From the NCBI GenBank assembly GCA_030159075.1, contig BROG01000078.1, positions 1,455,501-1,519,500 of the forward strand: a DNA stretch of 64,000 nt, given 5' to 3'. The position numbers and the translations under genes were made by a program. Origin of the DNA: Atrina japonica. Its lineage: Eukaryota; Mollusca; Bivalvia; Pterioida; Pinnidae. How positions within the stretch are numbered: the stretch's first letter is position 1; each line of letters begins with the position of its first letter. Of the stretch, positions 8,024-17,935 are shown piece after piece. The notes beneath the pieces were generated by a model. That model was given only the letters and a program-made list of their open reading frames with translations, searched no databases and had not been told where the DNA came from.

Positions 8024-9206
8024 CAACCAGCCGACGACGATCATGCCCAAGACCCACAGATGTTCTCCCAACCACATCGCCGTCTTGCCGAGCGTCGACA
8101 AGATCCAGGACACGATGGCACCCAAGATGCCGGGTAATGCCTCGCCGAATTTAGAGGCCAGTCTCGCGAGCAATTTACCGATCGCGTCCAGCTGTTTCTT
8201 GATCCATTCTTTCACTCCTCCCTCCTTGTGGGGAGGTTTGGAGGGTGGTGTGGGCGGTGGTGTGCTCGTCCCCCGGAAGGAGCAATTCGACCAAGAAACC
8301 TATCGTCATGCCGATCGCCGTCAGGACGCTGAAGATGGTGATACCCTGTTCTCTGAACAGGTCGGCGATCCGTTCTCGCAACGGAACGTTGTCGTCCAGC
8401 AACCTCGCGATCGATTCTTTGATGGCGGCGAGTTGCGACTTTAGATGTCCCTTGAGGATGTCAACGCTCTCGTTCACGGCGTCCAATTCGCCTCGCGTCT
8501 TGGAGATCTCCCTCTCGATGTGTTCCCGGTCGTCGGGATGATTTTTCAGGTCTTCCTGCCACTGCGATAACGTGCGGTTCAACTCCACTCTCTTAGCTTC
8601 CTGAACGAGCAACGTGCCGCGAACGGTTCGTAGACTCTTGTCTAATCCCAACAGTTCTCTCGTGGGTAGTACGCGGTTTAAGTCCTCTATACTGTTAGAC
8701 AATCTCTCCCCGGCGACCTCCAATTGCTTCACGCTGGTTTCTTGCATCTCGATGGATTCGAAGTTACTCTTGAGGTTGCGTTTGACCTTCGTTACATTCG
8801 GTCTGATATCTTTTTTACCCAGAGCTTCGAGGAATGCGAGACCGTGTTTTTTCAACGTTCCCACAGCCAGGAATTTCTTAGGATTTTTTTCGTATGTTAA
8901 TCTAATCCACTTACCGCGCCACTTTGCATAAAAACCCTTATCATCTTGATTAAATTCTAAGTCATTATCGGGCACACCGAAGTCTTTTTTCCATCTATCG
9001 ACTGTTTTACCCAATTCGATTCGCCCTCGTTGATCTTCTTGAGGTGTAACAGGCACGTCTGGAAATTTATAACCATCCGACTGCTCCGTATTTTCATCGA
9101 CGTTATCATCCTTATACGGTTCGGGACTGTATTCTTCTTCATCATCGTCAACGACATTATTGTCGTCGTCGTACGTCGGATTATCGAAGGTAAATGCATC
9201 GGCCAT
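7988..9206 (-). CDS. Acidic/coiled-coil protein with C-terminal membrane helices (one frame change)
   Basis: It starts MADAFTFDNPTYDDDNNVVD at 9206. Residues 10-60 are very acidic. A short globular part (KGFYAKWRGKWIRLTYEK) and a long helical, probably coiled-coil region (about 150-280) follow. Then come a hydrophobic segment (ITIFSVLTAIGMTIGFLVEL) and, after a frame change near 8235, an amphipathic/hydrophobic C-terminus (LPGILGAIVSWILSTLGK, HLWVLGMIVVGWLLTK). The C-terminal signature is one I recognise from an abundant uncharacterised invertebrate Polinton-linked family. A membrane-active virion protein is plausible. It overlaps the convergent 6306-8023 gene by 36 nt, so the last 11 codons of each are encoded on opposite strands. 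Confidence 0.6.
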
Positions 9207-9262
9207 TGTTGTGTTTTTTTATAAAAACGCTTTAAATTTTTTATTACGTAATAGAAAAAAAG
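9207..9262. promoter_or_regulatory. Divergent promoter between coiled-coil gene and capsid gene
   Basis: The minus side has TATAAAAAAACACAAC before the start at 9206. The plus side has AATAGAAAAAAAG before the ATG at 9263. A perfect 12-bp palindrome TATTACGTAATA lies at 9242-9253; its core TTACGTAA is the canonical site of C/EBP and PAR bZIP factors. Confidence 0.45.
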
Positions 9263-10557
9263 ATGATAAATTACGGACATATTCTCGATCCTAATAGGAA
9301 ATTGCGCACACCCTTCGGCGTGAAGGGTATACGCCAAAAGGTCTCCATTACCCACAATCCTTCGAGCATCACAGAAAACCATACGTTGACGGTTCGCTTT
9401 CCCAATCTGAGCGATAACGACGTCATCGTCCCTCGCACCGCGAAACTGTGCTTCGACATGGAAGTCGCCGTGGACGGCGGCGACCTCTCCAAAACGAGTG
9501 TTTATAATAATCTGGGGCGTAACATCGTCAAGACGATCGAGGTGAAGATCTCGGGGAAGACCGTTCAGAGCATCAACGATGCCGATAAATTCTTCGTCTA
9601 CAACGATCTTTGGAAGACGGAACGACGTAACATGGTCTATCAGGGAATACAGAGCGACGATCTCAACAAACTAAGAGCAAAACCCATCAACTATGCAATG
9701 CCTCTCGATAGTAACGAATACTACGAGATCGGTGCGGCGTTCAAGAACCGTTTTTTTGCATTCCCCTGGACTTCGAAATCTTGGAGACGAGCGAACGACC
9801 CTTTTATCAAGAGGGGTTACAAGATCGATTGGAATACATGCTGACGTTTAACAACGCCGTACACGTCGTCTCGACGGACGATGACGATGCCGATAAAAAG
9901 ACGAGTTACAATGTGTCCAACATCGCGTTGGAGTTCGAGCAAATCACACCGACGAGCATCTCGCTCGCAGCATCAGACAGAGTTACGCGGGTCAGCACGT
10001 CTATTACTTCAACGAGATCATGCTACTACCGCAAGACGATGATGAGTAAATCGGATAGCGCCCTCAATTATCAGATCAACACTTCAGCACGCTCTCTCGC
10101 GGGCATTCTCTTTCTCTTCAAAGACCCTTCCGTCAAGGATCCCGAAAAGTTTTATAATCCGCGAATCACCAAAGTGAGAATAACCATCGAGGGTAAGCCA
10201 AACCAACTGTTCACAGGCTACATGTCACCTCAAGACCACTTCGACAAGATTAAAAAGTTTTTCCCCCTGAATCGCGAAATCGCCACGGAAACGGTCGCCA
10301 AGGAACTCGAGCTGAGCGATATGACTCTGGGAAAATATCTCAAAGACCATTTCGGTCTCTGGCTGGACTTGAGAACGACGCCCGAAAACCATCTCCACGG
10401 CACGGGTCGCAAGTTACAAAACATCAGCGAAGGCGTTTCTGTCCTCATCGAGAGAACGCCAGAAACCGATACCAATCCCTTGGACGTTTACATCTTCGTC
10501 GTCAAGGACGGACAGATCAACATGTTGGACGGTCGTTTCAAGAGCGTCGTCTCTTAA
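9263..10557 (+). CDS. Major capsid protein, double-jelly-roll type (three frame changes)
   Basis: It starts MINYGHILDPNRKLRTPFGV. Features in order: NLSDNDVIVPRTAKLCFDME (first jelly-roll strands), NIVKTIEVKISGKTVQSIND, FVYNDLWKTERRNM, FNNAVHVVSTDDDDADKK, ALNYQINTSARSLAGILFLF (second jelly roll) and a terminal NPLDVYIFVVKDGQINMLDG. This order and the length of about 430 codons fit Polinton/adintovirus capsid proteins, which would form the icosahedral shell. Frame changes lie near 9760 (a lost C in a C run), and near 9965 and 10030 as a compensating pair enclosing about 20 codons. The start follows AATAGAAAAAAAG. The ATPase follows after 26 nt. Confidence 0.85.
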
Positions 10558-10583
10558 GAAAAATTAAAATCCCATAAGAAAAA

Positions 10584-11213
10584 ATGTTCATGCGAGAAGC
10601 ACACGCCGCCATGATCGTGGGGGCCACGGGCTGCGGGAAGACGGAATTCGTTCTCGATCTGCTGGAAGACGAATACAGAGACGTCTTCGATCACATCGTC
10701 ATCCTGTGCCCTTCCATCGACTTCAACCGAGCGTACAAATCGAGAAAATGGATCGGCGAAGACGTCAAACACCCCAAAGACAAACGCGTCGTCATCGTCA
10801 ATCCCGTCTCCAAGACCGGCGAAGAATTGCTGCAAGACACGTTGAGGCACTTTTACGAAGTGTACAAGGGCACGCCCACGCTGTACGTCATCGACGACTG
10901 CTCGGCCACGAAACAGATCAAGAAGAAAGCCGATGCCCTGTCCATGCTGGCGTTTTCGGGACGACACGCCGATCAATCCGTCTGGATCCTGTCGCAACGC
11001 TACAACAGCGCATCCAAAGACTTTAGATCCCAGATCAAGTGGGTGGTGCTCTTCTTCACCAAAGACAAATTCAGTTACAACGAATGTCTGGACGAGAACG
11101 ACGTCGTGCCCGAAGAGGATAAGAAACGACTCAAACACGAACTGTCGCAACGCAAACACTCCAAACTGATCTTGCGGACCGAACAACCGACCGACTATAA
11201 GTTCGTCGAGTGA
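10584..11213 (+). CDS. A32-like (FtsK/HerA superfamily) genome-packaging ATPase
   Basis: An intact 209-residue ATPase that would pump the element's DNA into capsids. Walker A is GATGCGKT at residues 13-20. Walker B is YVIDD at 101-105. FSGRHADQSVWILSQRY (about 130-147) holds the downstream sensor/arginine-finger-like region with Gln and Arg. Length and motif spacing match packaging ATPases of Polintons and related viruses. The start at 10584 follows CCCATAAGAAAAA and is the first Met; a second Met is 2 codons on. It is directly downstream of the capsid gene on the same strand, so co-expression is likely. It is one of the few element genes with no frame change. Confidence 0.92.
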   Translation: MFMREAHAAMIVGATGCGKTEFVLDLLEDEYRDVFDHIVILCPSIDFNRAYKSRKWIGEDVKHPKDKRVVIVNPVSKTGEELLQDTLRHFYEVYKGTPTLYVIDDCSATKQIKKKADALSMLAFSGRHADQSVWILSQRYNSASKDFRSQIKWVVLFFTKDKFSYNECLDENDVVPEEDKKRLKHELSQRKHSKLILRTEQPTDYKFVE

Positions 11214-11217
11214 AATT

Positions 11218-11241
11218 AATTTATATGTTGTCATATAAATT
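11218..11241. terminator. Hairpin between convergent ATPase and WDxxVxW-repeat genes
   Basis: AATTTATATG (11218-11227), loop TTGT, CATATAAATT (11232-11241): a perfect 10-bp A/T stem between the ATPase stop and the stop of the next gene. Confidence 0.55.
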
Positions 11242-11257
11242 ATTCAAAGGGACCCAG

Positions 11258-11721
11258 CTAATCTGTAGCCTCATGCACTACCTGTATCCAATTCACTTCG
11301 GGATCCCAGGGGCGACTATCGTCAAACCATAGCCGATATTCAAGCCACCAACTTCTCTTTTCCCAATCGACGGCGGGATCCCACGGTTCGTTTACTTCCC
11401 CGAGTCGGTGCCACTGATTCACACATTCGTACCAGCAATATTTAATTGCCCATGCCACGTCCCGATCCCAATCTTCTCCAGCCTTGAACCGGTCGTTACA
11501 TCGATCAAAGTAATCTTTATTAAACCAATTCACCGTAGGATCCCAGGGTTTGGGACGGTGAGATTCGTTATAAACTTTTCCAATCCTTAACATTTTCTTT
11601 ATGATAAGAAGGGTCTTTTAACGGATCGATGAGACACGATCTCCGACGCCAATCGACGCGCCGATCCCACCACGTCAGATTATTATTCTCGTCGCCAACC
11701 GCATAGCTTCTGTAAACTCAT
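11258..11721 (-). CDS. Orphan Trp-rich protein with five WDxxVxW repeats (two frame changes)
   Basis: Within 11258-11593 four repeats are read directly: PWDPTVNW, DWDRDVAW, PWDPAVDW and PWDPEVNW, with Trp-to-Trp spacing of 25, 29 and 25 residues. In the adjoining reading frame, 11590-11685, a fifth (WWDRRVDW) is found. The most likely start is 11721 (MSLQKLCGWRRE), preceded by TTATTAAAAAAAAGG as for other element genes; frame changes then lie near 11680 and 11590. The protein is also rich in Trp and Tyr between repeats (CWYECVNQWHRL, SWWLEYRLWF). I do not recognise the family. A repeat-based binding or structural role is inferred only from composition. It occupies the right end of the element, next to the host junction. 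Confidence 0.6.
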
Positions 11722-12050
11722 GTCCTTTTTTTTAATAACTTCAGACTTTTCTTAACGCCTTTTCAATATTTACTACACTATACCGTTGGAGCACCTACCA
11801 GGACACACTCGTGCGGTTAGTTTTACCTGGTGAGCACGGGAGCGTGACGTTTTTATCGGCACAAATAAAATTGAAAAAACCATCTAACGCGTACAAACAA
11901 ACACACACACAGTATTTATATATATCCACGTATATAAATAACAAACGGGGTCACAAATGGGGACGTGACAAACGGAATTCCGGGAAATCGACACGTACAG
12001 ACAGTTCTTGGAAAAGGGTGAGCTGAAGTGTAGTACATATACTACTACTG
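11722..12050. other. Element-host transition zone
   Basis: No gene seen. An A/T-rich promoter-like start is followed by mixed sequence containing CACACACACA and TATATATCC tracts. CpG-rich character fades and host-style TACATGTA repeats appear after about 12,050. The expected terminal inverted repeat could not be compared because the left end is missing. Confidence 0.4.
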
Positions 12051-12714
12051 GATTACATGTAGTAGGTCTAGTACCAAAATTACAGGTATGAAATCTTAAG
12101 TTTTGAGATGAGATTTAAAAAAAAATTAATACCAGGTACTGGAAGTTTAAGACTGTCAAGTTTATGATACAGAAAGACACAGAAATATCTGTTATAGTGC
12201 GGTTAATCTCTTCCCCATGCATTTCTCACACTAAACTAAATTATTATGTCCTCCAAAGGGAAGTATCAGTGCAAATGCACTGGAGCTTTGTATTGTGCAG
12301 ACCTAATACTATGTAACTGATATATACATATTGTCGTCTTTCACTTGATAAAGGCCAAGTGGCCGAAAATTTGTGAAATTTGAGTGTTTTTCTGGTTTTT
12401 TGTAAATTATTATGAATCCGAATAGTGTAATCTGGCTATAACAAGGTTTAAATCTATTTCTCTTCCTTTTTTTTTGTACAGATGTACCCCGTTAAAGTGG
12501 CACATACGGTTTCAGTCAAAAACCAAAACAATACGGTCTACTTTTCCAAAATAGGTTTTACACGGTCTCCATGTGTTACCGAATCTCTAATACTGTTGTA
12601 ACGACAAGTAGCTTGTGTTATGATTTGATTTAGACTCGTTGTGTTTGTAAACATGTGCCAATTTACCTTGGTAGACCTACACATGTATACATGTACCTGG
12701 TACATAAAGTGGAG

Positions 12715-12837
12715 TTGATTTGATTTGATTTTTTGTTTTACGCCATACTCAACAATCTTTCAGTCATATGATGGCATCCAGTTTTTATTGGTGGAGGAGA
12801 AATCCCGGTGCTCTAACCACTCGGCCACGGAGGCCCC
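12715..12837 (-). mobile_element. tRNA-derived SINE (family 1), internally deleted
   Basis: The 3' body (TTTTACGCCATACTCAAC and TTGGTGGAGGAGAAA, in reverse) is joined directly to the tRNA-like head (CCACTCGGCCACGGAGGCCCC). The middle and part of the head are missing. Confidence 0.75.
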
Positions 12838-13162
12838 TAAAGTGGAGTTGACTGTATATACATTGTACCGGTACATGTAGAAATATTTGACAACTGATCA
12901 TGATCTATTTTACTTTATAAAAAAGGAATCGGCAAATCTGTATTAAATAGTATCATTGTACATGCATGTACATGTACATGTACAATGTTTCGTAATTTGT
13001 GTATTTTTCCTTATAACACAATGAGTTTTACATTTGTACATTGCAAGACGATGGCATGGATTTTTAACTCCAAGAGCAGTTGATCAACCAGCAGTTGTAG
13101 TCAGTGCTGTACAAAATGTATTTTCAGCACATGTCCTGAGTTTAAAATCAAAATGGTGATAC

Positions 13163-13376
13163 AGTGAATCCTGTCTTGATAGACCACTCTCATGAAAGAG
13201 CACCTGTCTTTTAATACCACATTTTCATACCACTTGAAATAGTTTAATAATTCTTAGTTTAAATAAAACCTCATTTGAGAGACCACCTGTCTTGAGAGAC
13301 CACAATTCCATGGCAGATGGCGGGGGGGTGGGGTGGGGTGGGGTTCCCAAGACAGGTTCCACTGTACTACATGTAT
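13163..13376. mobile_element. MITE-like repeat C
   Basis: Begins TACAGTGAATCCTGTCTTG and ends CAAGACAGGTTCCACTGTA, an imperfect inverted terminal repeat. The interior has GAGAGACCACCTGTCTTGAG and a G-rich run. Confidence 0.6.
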
Positions 13377-13567
13377 ATGCAGTAGGTCTGAACAGGTGCC
13401 ATGATATACATTATTATACCAGTATAGTGGTATACAAGCTGTACATTTAAAACATGTACCAGTACATTGTATTTACTAAAGGAGCCTTAATCGCTATTTA
13501 AAACAGAATGAAAACTGTGAAAGAACTGGCCTGAACAGGTTGAAATATTTTTCAAATGTTTGCATTA

Positions 13568-13753
13568 TATACAGTGAAACCTGTATATAGGGACCACCCA
13601 AGGGACCAGAAAATATTGACCTTTATGTGCAGGTGACCCGTATACACAGGTTCAATTTAGTTGAAGTATGCAATCAAGGGACCTAAAGAAATTGGTCTTT
13701 ATAAACAGGTAATCCTTATATAGAGGTGGCTGCTATAGCAGGTTTTACTGTAC
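13568..13753. mobile_element. MITE-like repeat C
   Basis: Begins TACAGTGAAACCTGTATATA and ends TATAGCAGGTTTTACTGTA, forming an inverted terminal repeat around GGGACCACC- and GGTCTTTATA-type sequence. Confidence 0.65.
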
Positions 13754-14171
13754 ATCTACATGTATCGGTACATGTGTGGGAGCTCTTAAGAATGTACAAT
13801 AAATGCACATGTAATGTTCATGCACCAACTATTGACAGCTGTCACAGGCTACATGTACATGTAAATAAAAATCACTACTTCTAATTTAACTCATCAACCC
13901 CTGAAATCACATTTGGACCTTCCCATTTCCAAAATGGTTAAGTCCATTGACAGAATTCAGGGGTGTATGATTTAGAATAAAAAATTTAAAATAATTTTAT
14001 ATGCAATATCAACTTGTTCACTCCTGAATTATGACAGTAGACCTGACCATATACTATTTATCGATCAAATCGTGAGTCTAAATGTGACCGCTGGGGTTGA
14101 AGAGTTTTAGTAACACTTACATGTACTTCCTGTGACAGCCGATGTGTGTACATTGAACATACATGTACAAG

Positions 14172-14662
14172 TACAGTAAAGCCTGTATTTATAAGCGGAC
14201 AGTTGCCAGACTTAGCAAATTGTCCATTATAGAGAGGTGTCTGCTGAATTAAGGATGATGATTCACTGCTAAAATATTCATACGTAAAACTAACAAAATT
14301 GTTCTTGTAATCAACTGTTATGATGCAACGCATGGGAAAATATCAAGTGAAAACACAAAACAAAAGATTGTAGGAGTGGTTTTCAAGATAGAAAGTCGGG
14401 ACATACAGCTTAGTGAGGAATTGCCTATGGCAATGGAAGTCGATCATAGGAAGACTGTCCGCTAATTCAAATTTAAAGATACAGACTTTATGCATATTTG
14501 GGCCAACAACCCATTGTCCGGGTAAAGGAGGTGTCCGTTTATTTGAAACAGATGCTACAGTAACAATCTTATATAACAGGTAAATCGGGACTCAGACAAA
14601 TTGTCTGTTATTAGCAGGGTGTCCACTTATTCAAGGTGTCTGTTATGGCATGTTTTACTGTA
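14172..14662. mobile_element. MITE-like repeat C, longer variant
   Basis: TACAGTAAAGCCTGTATTTA at the left and GCATGTTTTACTGTATA at the right form the terminal inverted repeat. The roughly 490-nt interior refers to the same family by CAGACTTAGCAAATTGTCC and GTGTCCACTTATTC blocks. Confidence 0.5.
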
Positions 14663-15181
14663 TATGTATAACAATGTCGATCATATATAACCACATATAT
14701 ATGTACAATGTACATGTATTGATCAAAATGACTTGGTCAACATGGTCAATAAAAAATTATTAAATTTCATTTGTTTTGCATATTAATAGGTCAGCCTTCT
14801 CTGTGACCGAATGATTAGTGCATGGACTTGAAACCTGACAACATCAATCTTTCAACTATACTTTCCTCTTGATTCATAATAAAGTGATCGTGTCATCTGG
14901 ATTAACTCCCCAAAACTTGATATTTGGTAAACGAACATCAAAGCACAAATATTTAACGGAAGTTTATAATTATATTCCAAATATTTTTTCAATACTATAA
15001 CGTTCTTTCACAGCTGGTACATGTACATGTATATTTCAGATTTCCCTACATCTGGACAAAGGACTTGATAGTGACAAACTCTACAGTAAATTCTAAAATA
15101 GATACATGAACTGGACAAATCCCCCCCCAAGAAAAACACACAGAAATTATCATCTTGGATTACATGTATATGATACCTAGT

Positions 15182-15370
15182 AGAATGAAACTTGTATAAC
15201 AACCTCCTTAAGGACACCAAAAAAATGGTCTTTATATGGAGGTGGTCTTTATATAGAGGTTAATTTGTACACAAATGGCACTATAGGGGCAGCAAAAAAA
15301 AAAACGGTCGTTAAGACTGGATGGTCTTTAAACACAAGGTGGTTGCTAAAGCAGGTATTATTACTGTACA
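15182..15370. mobile_element. MITE-like repeat C
   Basis: GAATGAAACTTGTATAAC ... TGGTCTTTATATGGAGGTGG ... AAAGCAGGTATTATTACTGTA. It shares its interior with the copies at 36.8 and 38.5 kb. Confidence 0.6.
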
Positions 15371-15387
15371 TAATTTGTACTACAAAT

Positions 15388-15585
15388 GTATAGTGGAACC
15401 TGTATTGAGAGACCACCCCATCCGACACTTCTGGTAAATGTGGTCCCTTAAAAAAAGGTTTTCTCTACATGTACAATGTATAGGATTGTTTAACTGATCA
15501 TGAGTGGTTCTCAGAATGTCATCTTACAAGACAGGTTCCGGTGGTCTCTCATAGGAATGGACTCTCAACAGTTTTCACTGTACAT
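15388..15585. mobile_element. MITE-like repeat C, GAGAGACCACC subtype
   Basis: Starts TAGTGGAACCTGTATTGAG with GAGACCACCCC. Inverted counterparts (ACAGGTTCCGGTGGTCTC, TTTTCACTGTACA) lie at the right end. Confidence 0.5.
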
Positions 15586-16679
15586 AACACGGGTCTCTTT
15601 GATCTAATCAGACTGGTGCCAACTACATATACATGTACCATTCATCTATACATTTATAACTGCAAAACTGACTGCTGGTACTGGAAATCACTATGGTCAA
15701 CAAACTTAAAGCCACGCATGAAAAATCCGGATACAAAATGGATTACGCAAAAACCCAAAACTCCCCTATTATATGTATAAACATGTACATTGTACATGTA
15801 CATGTATATAATACATATATGTATATCAAAACTTACCCAATATAAGGTTTAAAACTCCCATGGCTATAGTCTATATCAATTTTTGCACTTCTTGTTGATG
15901 GTGAATACAATGCCCCCGTCACGATAGAAAACCATAAAAAGTACACTGTCTTCACGTACATCTAAGGTCTCGCTTTATATATACACTACGCCAGTGATTT
16001 TGTCAATGACTTACATAATGCCACTGCATTTTAAGATGAACATTTTGTGAATGACTGCAGAGTGCAATGAACTTAATGATACACAGAAGAAAACCACTTA
16101 ACAAAATACTTAAAAGAGCCGCTATGACCAATAATCTCGGGTTAACGAACTATATGGGACTCCATGCTGGGATAGTCTGGATCAAAACACCTTTTTTACA
16201 GAGATAAGAACTATTTGGAAGACAATTAACGCCTTTATAAAATCATAACTGTTATGTTTTTTCTCCACTCTGACCCACAGTCAATATTCTTTCGTTTATA
16301 CAAAATGTACATGTACCTTTCGATATTGTTGTTTTATATTCTTCTAAAATTTTGTTCAATAACATTTAGACCTATCTACTTATCAATATCAATATGGCGA
16401 CATTGCCAGCTGTATGTGAGCTGCGGAGCATCACAAGTTTTAACTCATGCTATGGACCTACATATACACAGAAAGGATTCTCTAATCAATAAAATGCATA
16501 TGCTGAATGAAATCTTCTTATGTCAAAATGTCAAAATTCGGGTCATGTCAACTTGTCTCAAATTTTTTACTACATTGTATACATGTATAAATGTATATAT
16601 ATATATTCATGCTACTTTTATCTTGAAATTTCGCTGATCTTGAAGCATATTTCTGGTCTGTAATATCAAAATACCTGTG

Positions 16680-16976
16680 CCATATTTGACCTATTAAGTG
16701 CCCAATTTGTCCCAGTAAACGCCACTCCCCCTTTTATTACATACGATCGAGAATCTTTTCTAGCTGGTTGACAAAGGAGATTTGGACATGAAAAACTGTA
16801 AGTAACAGTTTATCTATACCCCCCCCAGCAACGGAAACTACAACAACTTTACAACTGTGCCTTATCAAAAAATTAACTGTTTTACATTAATTTGACTATT
16901 AATTGGTCCCATTAAGTGCCAACCCCTTTTCCTGATTTTTGTAGCACCCTCAGGGTGCTTAATGGGTCAATATTAT
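16680..16976. mobile_element. MITE-like repeat B
   Basis: TTGACCTATTAAGTGCCCA at the left and AGGGTGCTTAATGGGTCAA at the right form a clear terminal inverted repeat. The interior (CTAGCTGGTTGACAAAGGAG, GTAACAGTTTATCT) is shared with copies at 22.4 and 39.5 kb. Confidence 0.75.
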
Positions 16977-17295
16977 AAAGTCACTTGTTATCTCAAAATT
17001 ACCTTCTTTTTACATGCGAGATACATTGTAATTGATTACTTATCTACATATACATGTACCTGAAAAAAACATGCATAGAACAATCAACTCCCATTGATGA
17101 GACAAGGGGAAAACATACATGTAGTTAATAATTGCTGAACTCCAATTTAAATTTAAGCAGTAGTCTGAATAGGTACAAAATGTAAATGTATATACTATAT
17201 TTGGTGTCAATTAATAAGAATAGAAAATATGTGAATTGAAAATTGTATGCTGAATTTCGGATATCTTGAAGTAGATGGGGGAGTTCTGTGAATTT

Positions 17296-17546
17296 TGATT
17301 TGATTTGATTCGATTTTTTGTTTTACGCCATACTCAACAATCTATCTTTCAGTCATATGATGTCAGTTTTTTATTGGTGGAGGAGAAACCCCGGTTACCC
17401 GTGTAAAGACCACCGACCTTCCGCAAGAAAACTGGCAAACTTGAATCCCACTTAATTCGAAATGACCCTAGTGGGATTCGAACCAGAGGTGAGAGGCCTA
17501 GTGATTTAAAGCGCAATGCTCTAACCACTCGGCCACGGAGGTCCCC
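17296..17546 (-). mobile_element. tRNA-derived SINE, family 1, near complete
   Basis: In reverse: a tRNA-like head (GGACCTCCGTGGCCGAGTGG as A box, GGTTCGAATCC as B box), a CAGTTTTCTTGCGGAAGGTC body and a 3' part ending in TTGATTTGATT-type repeats. Confidence 0.85.
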
Positions 17547-17683
17547 GTGAATTTTGAAATAAAGAAATTTCACTAAATATATAATATATATATTGGTAAA
17601 CAATATATCATTATTCATTATACAAGTACAATGACAGGAAATATTTTCTAAAAGTCTCATACAGTATTTGCATTTTGAATGTT

Positions 17684-17935
17684 ATTTTACACCACTCTCA
17701 ACAATTTTTCAGTTATATAGTGGTGCCAGTTTTTAATGGTGGAGGAGAGAAACCATTTACAATGTACCCAGGAAGAGACCACACCTTCCTCAAGTAAACT
17801 GGCCAACTTGCACACAAAACTCAGATTAGATTCCTGCACTGGGCTTGAACCAGTGCGCTGACCAAAAGTGAAAGGCTCCTTGGTTCAAAGAGTGATGCTC
17901 TAACCATGTGCACTCGGCCATGGATTGATCCGATT
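17684..17935 (-). mobile_element. tRNA-derived SINE, family 1b
   Basis: A related body (GTTTACTTGAGGAAGGTGTG, CTGGGTACATTGTAAATGG) with a tRNA-like head CATGGCCGAGTG ... GGTTCAAGCCC. Family 1b differs from family 1 in the TACCCAGGAAGAGACC block. Confidence 0.65.

Larger units (their letters stand above)
1..11750. mobile_element. Polinton/Maverick (adintovirus-like) integrated element, left end outside window
   Basis: The segment has the hallmark set of a Polinton: family B DNA polymerase (C-terminus only), DDE integrase, double-jelly-roll capsid protein and A32-like packaging ATPase. These come with a minor-capsid-like protein and many small ORFs, packed nearly end to end on both strands. 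Base composition is CpG-rich, whereas the sequence after about 12 kb is A+T-rich with host repeats. The polymerase N-terminus and the left terminal repeat lie before position 1. No terminal inverted repeat or target-site duplication could be recognised on the right; the end lies somewhere in 11,722-12,050. Many genes show single-base frame changes. Whether the copy is active cannot be judged from this sequence. Confidence 0.9.

Noticed and set aside
8245..8931. Plus-strand open frames within 8175-9206
   Set aside because: Shadows of the minus-strand coiled-coil gene, which has coding-type composition and a proper start.
10554..11234. Minus-strand frame of 226 codons opposite the ATPase
   Set aside because: Antisense shadow; the plus strand carries Walker A and B motifs.
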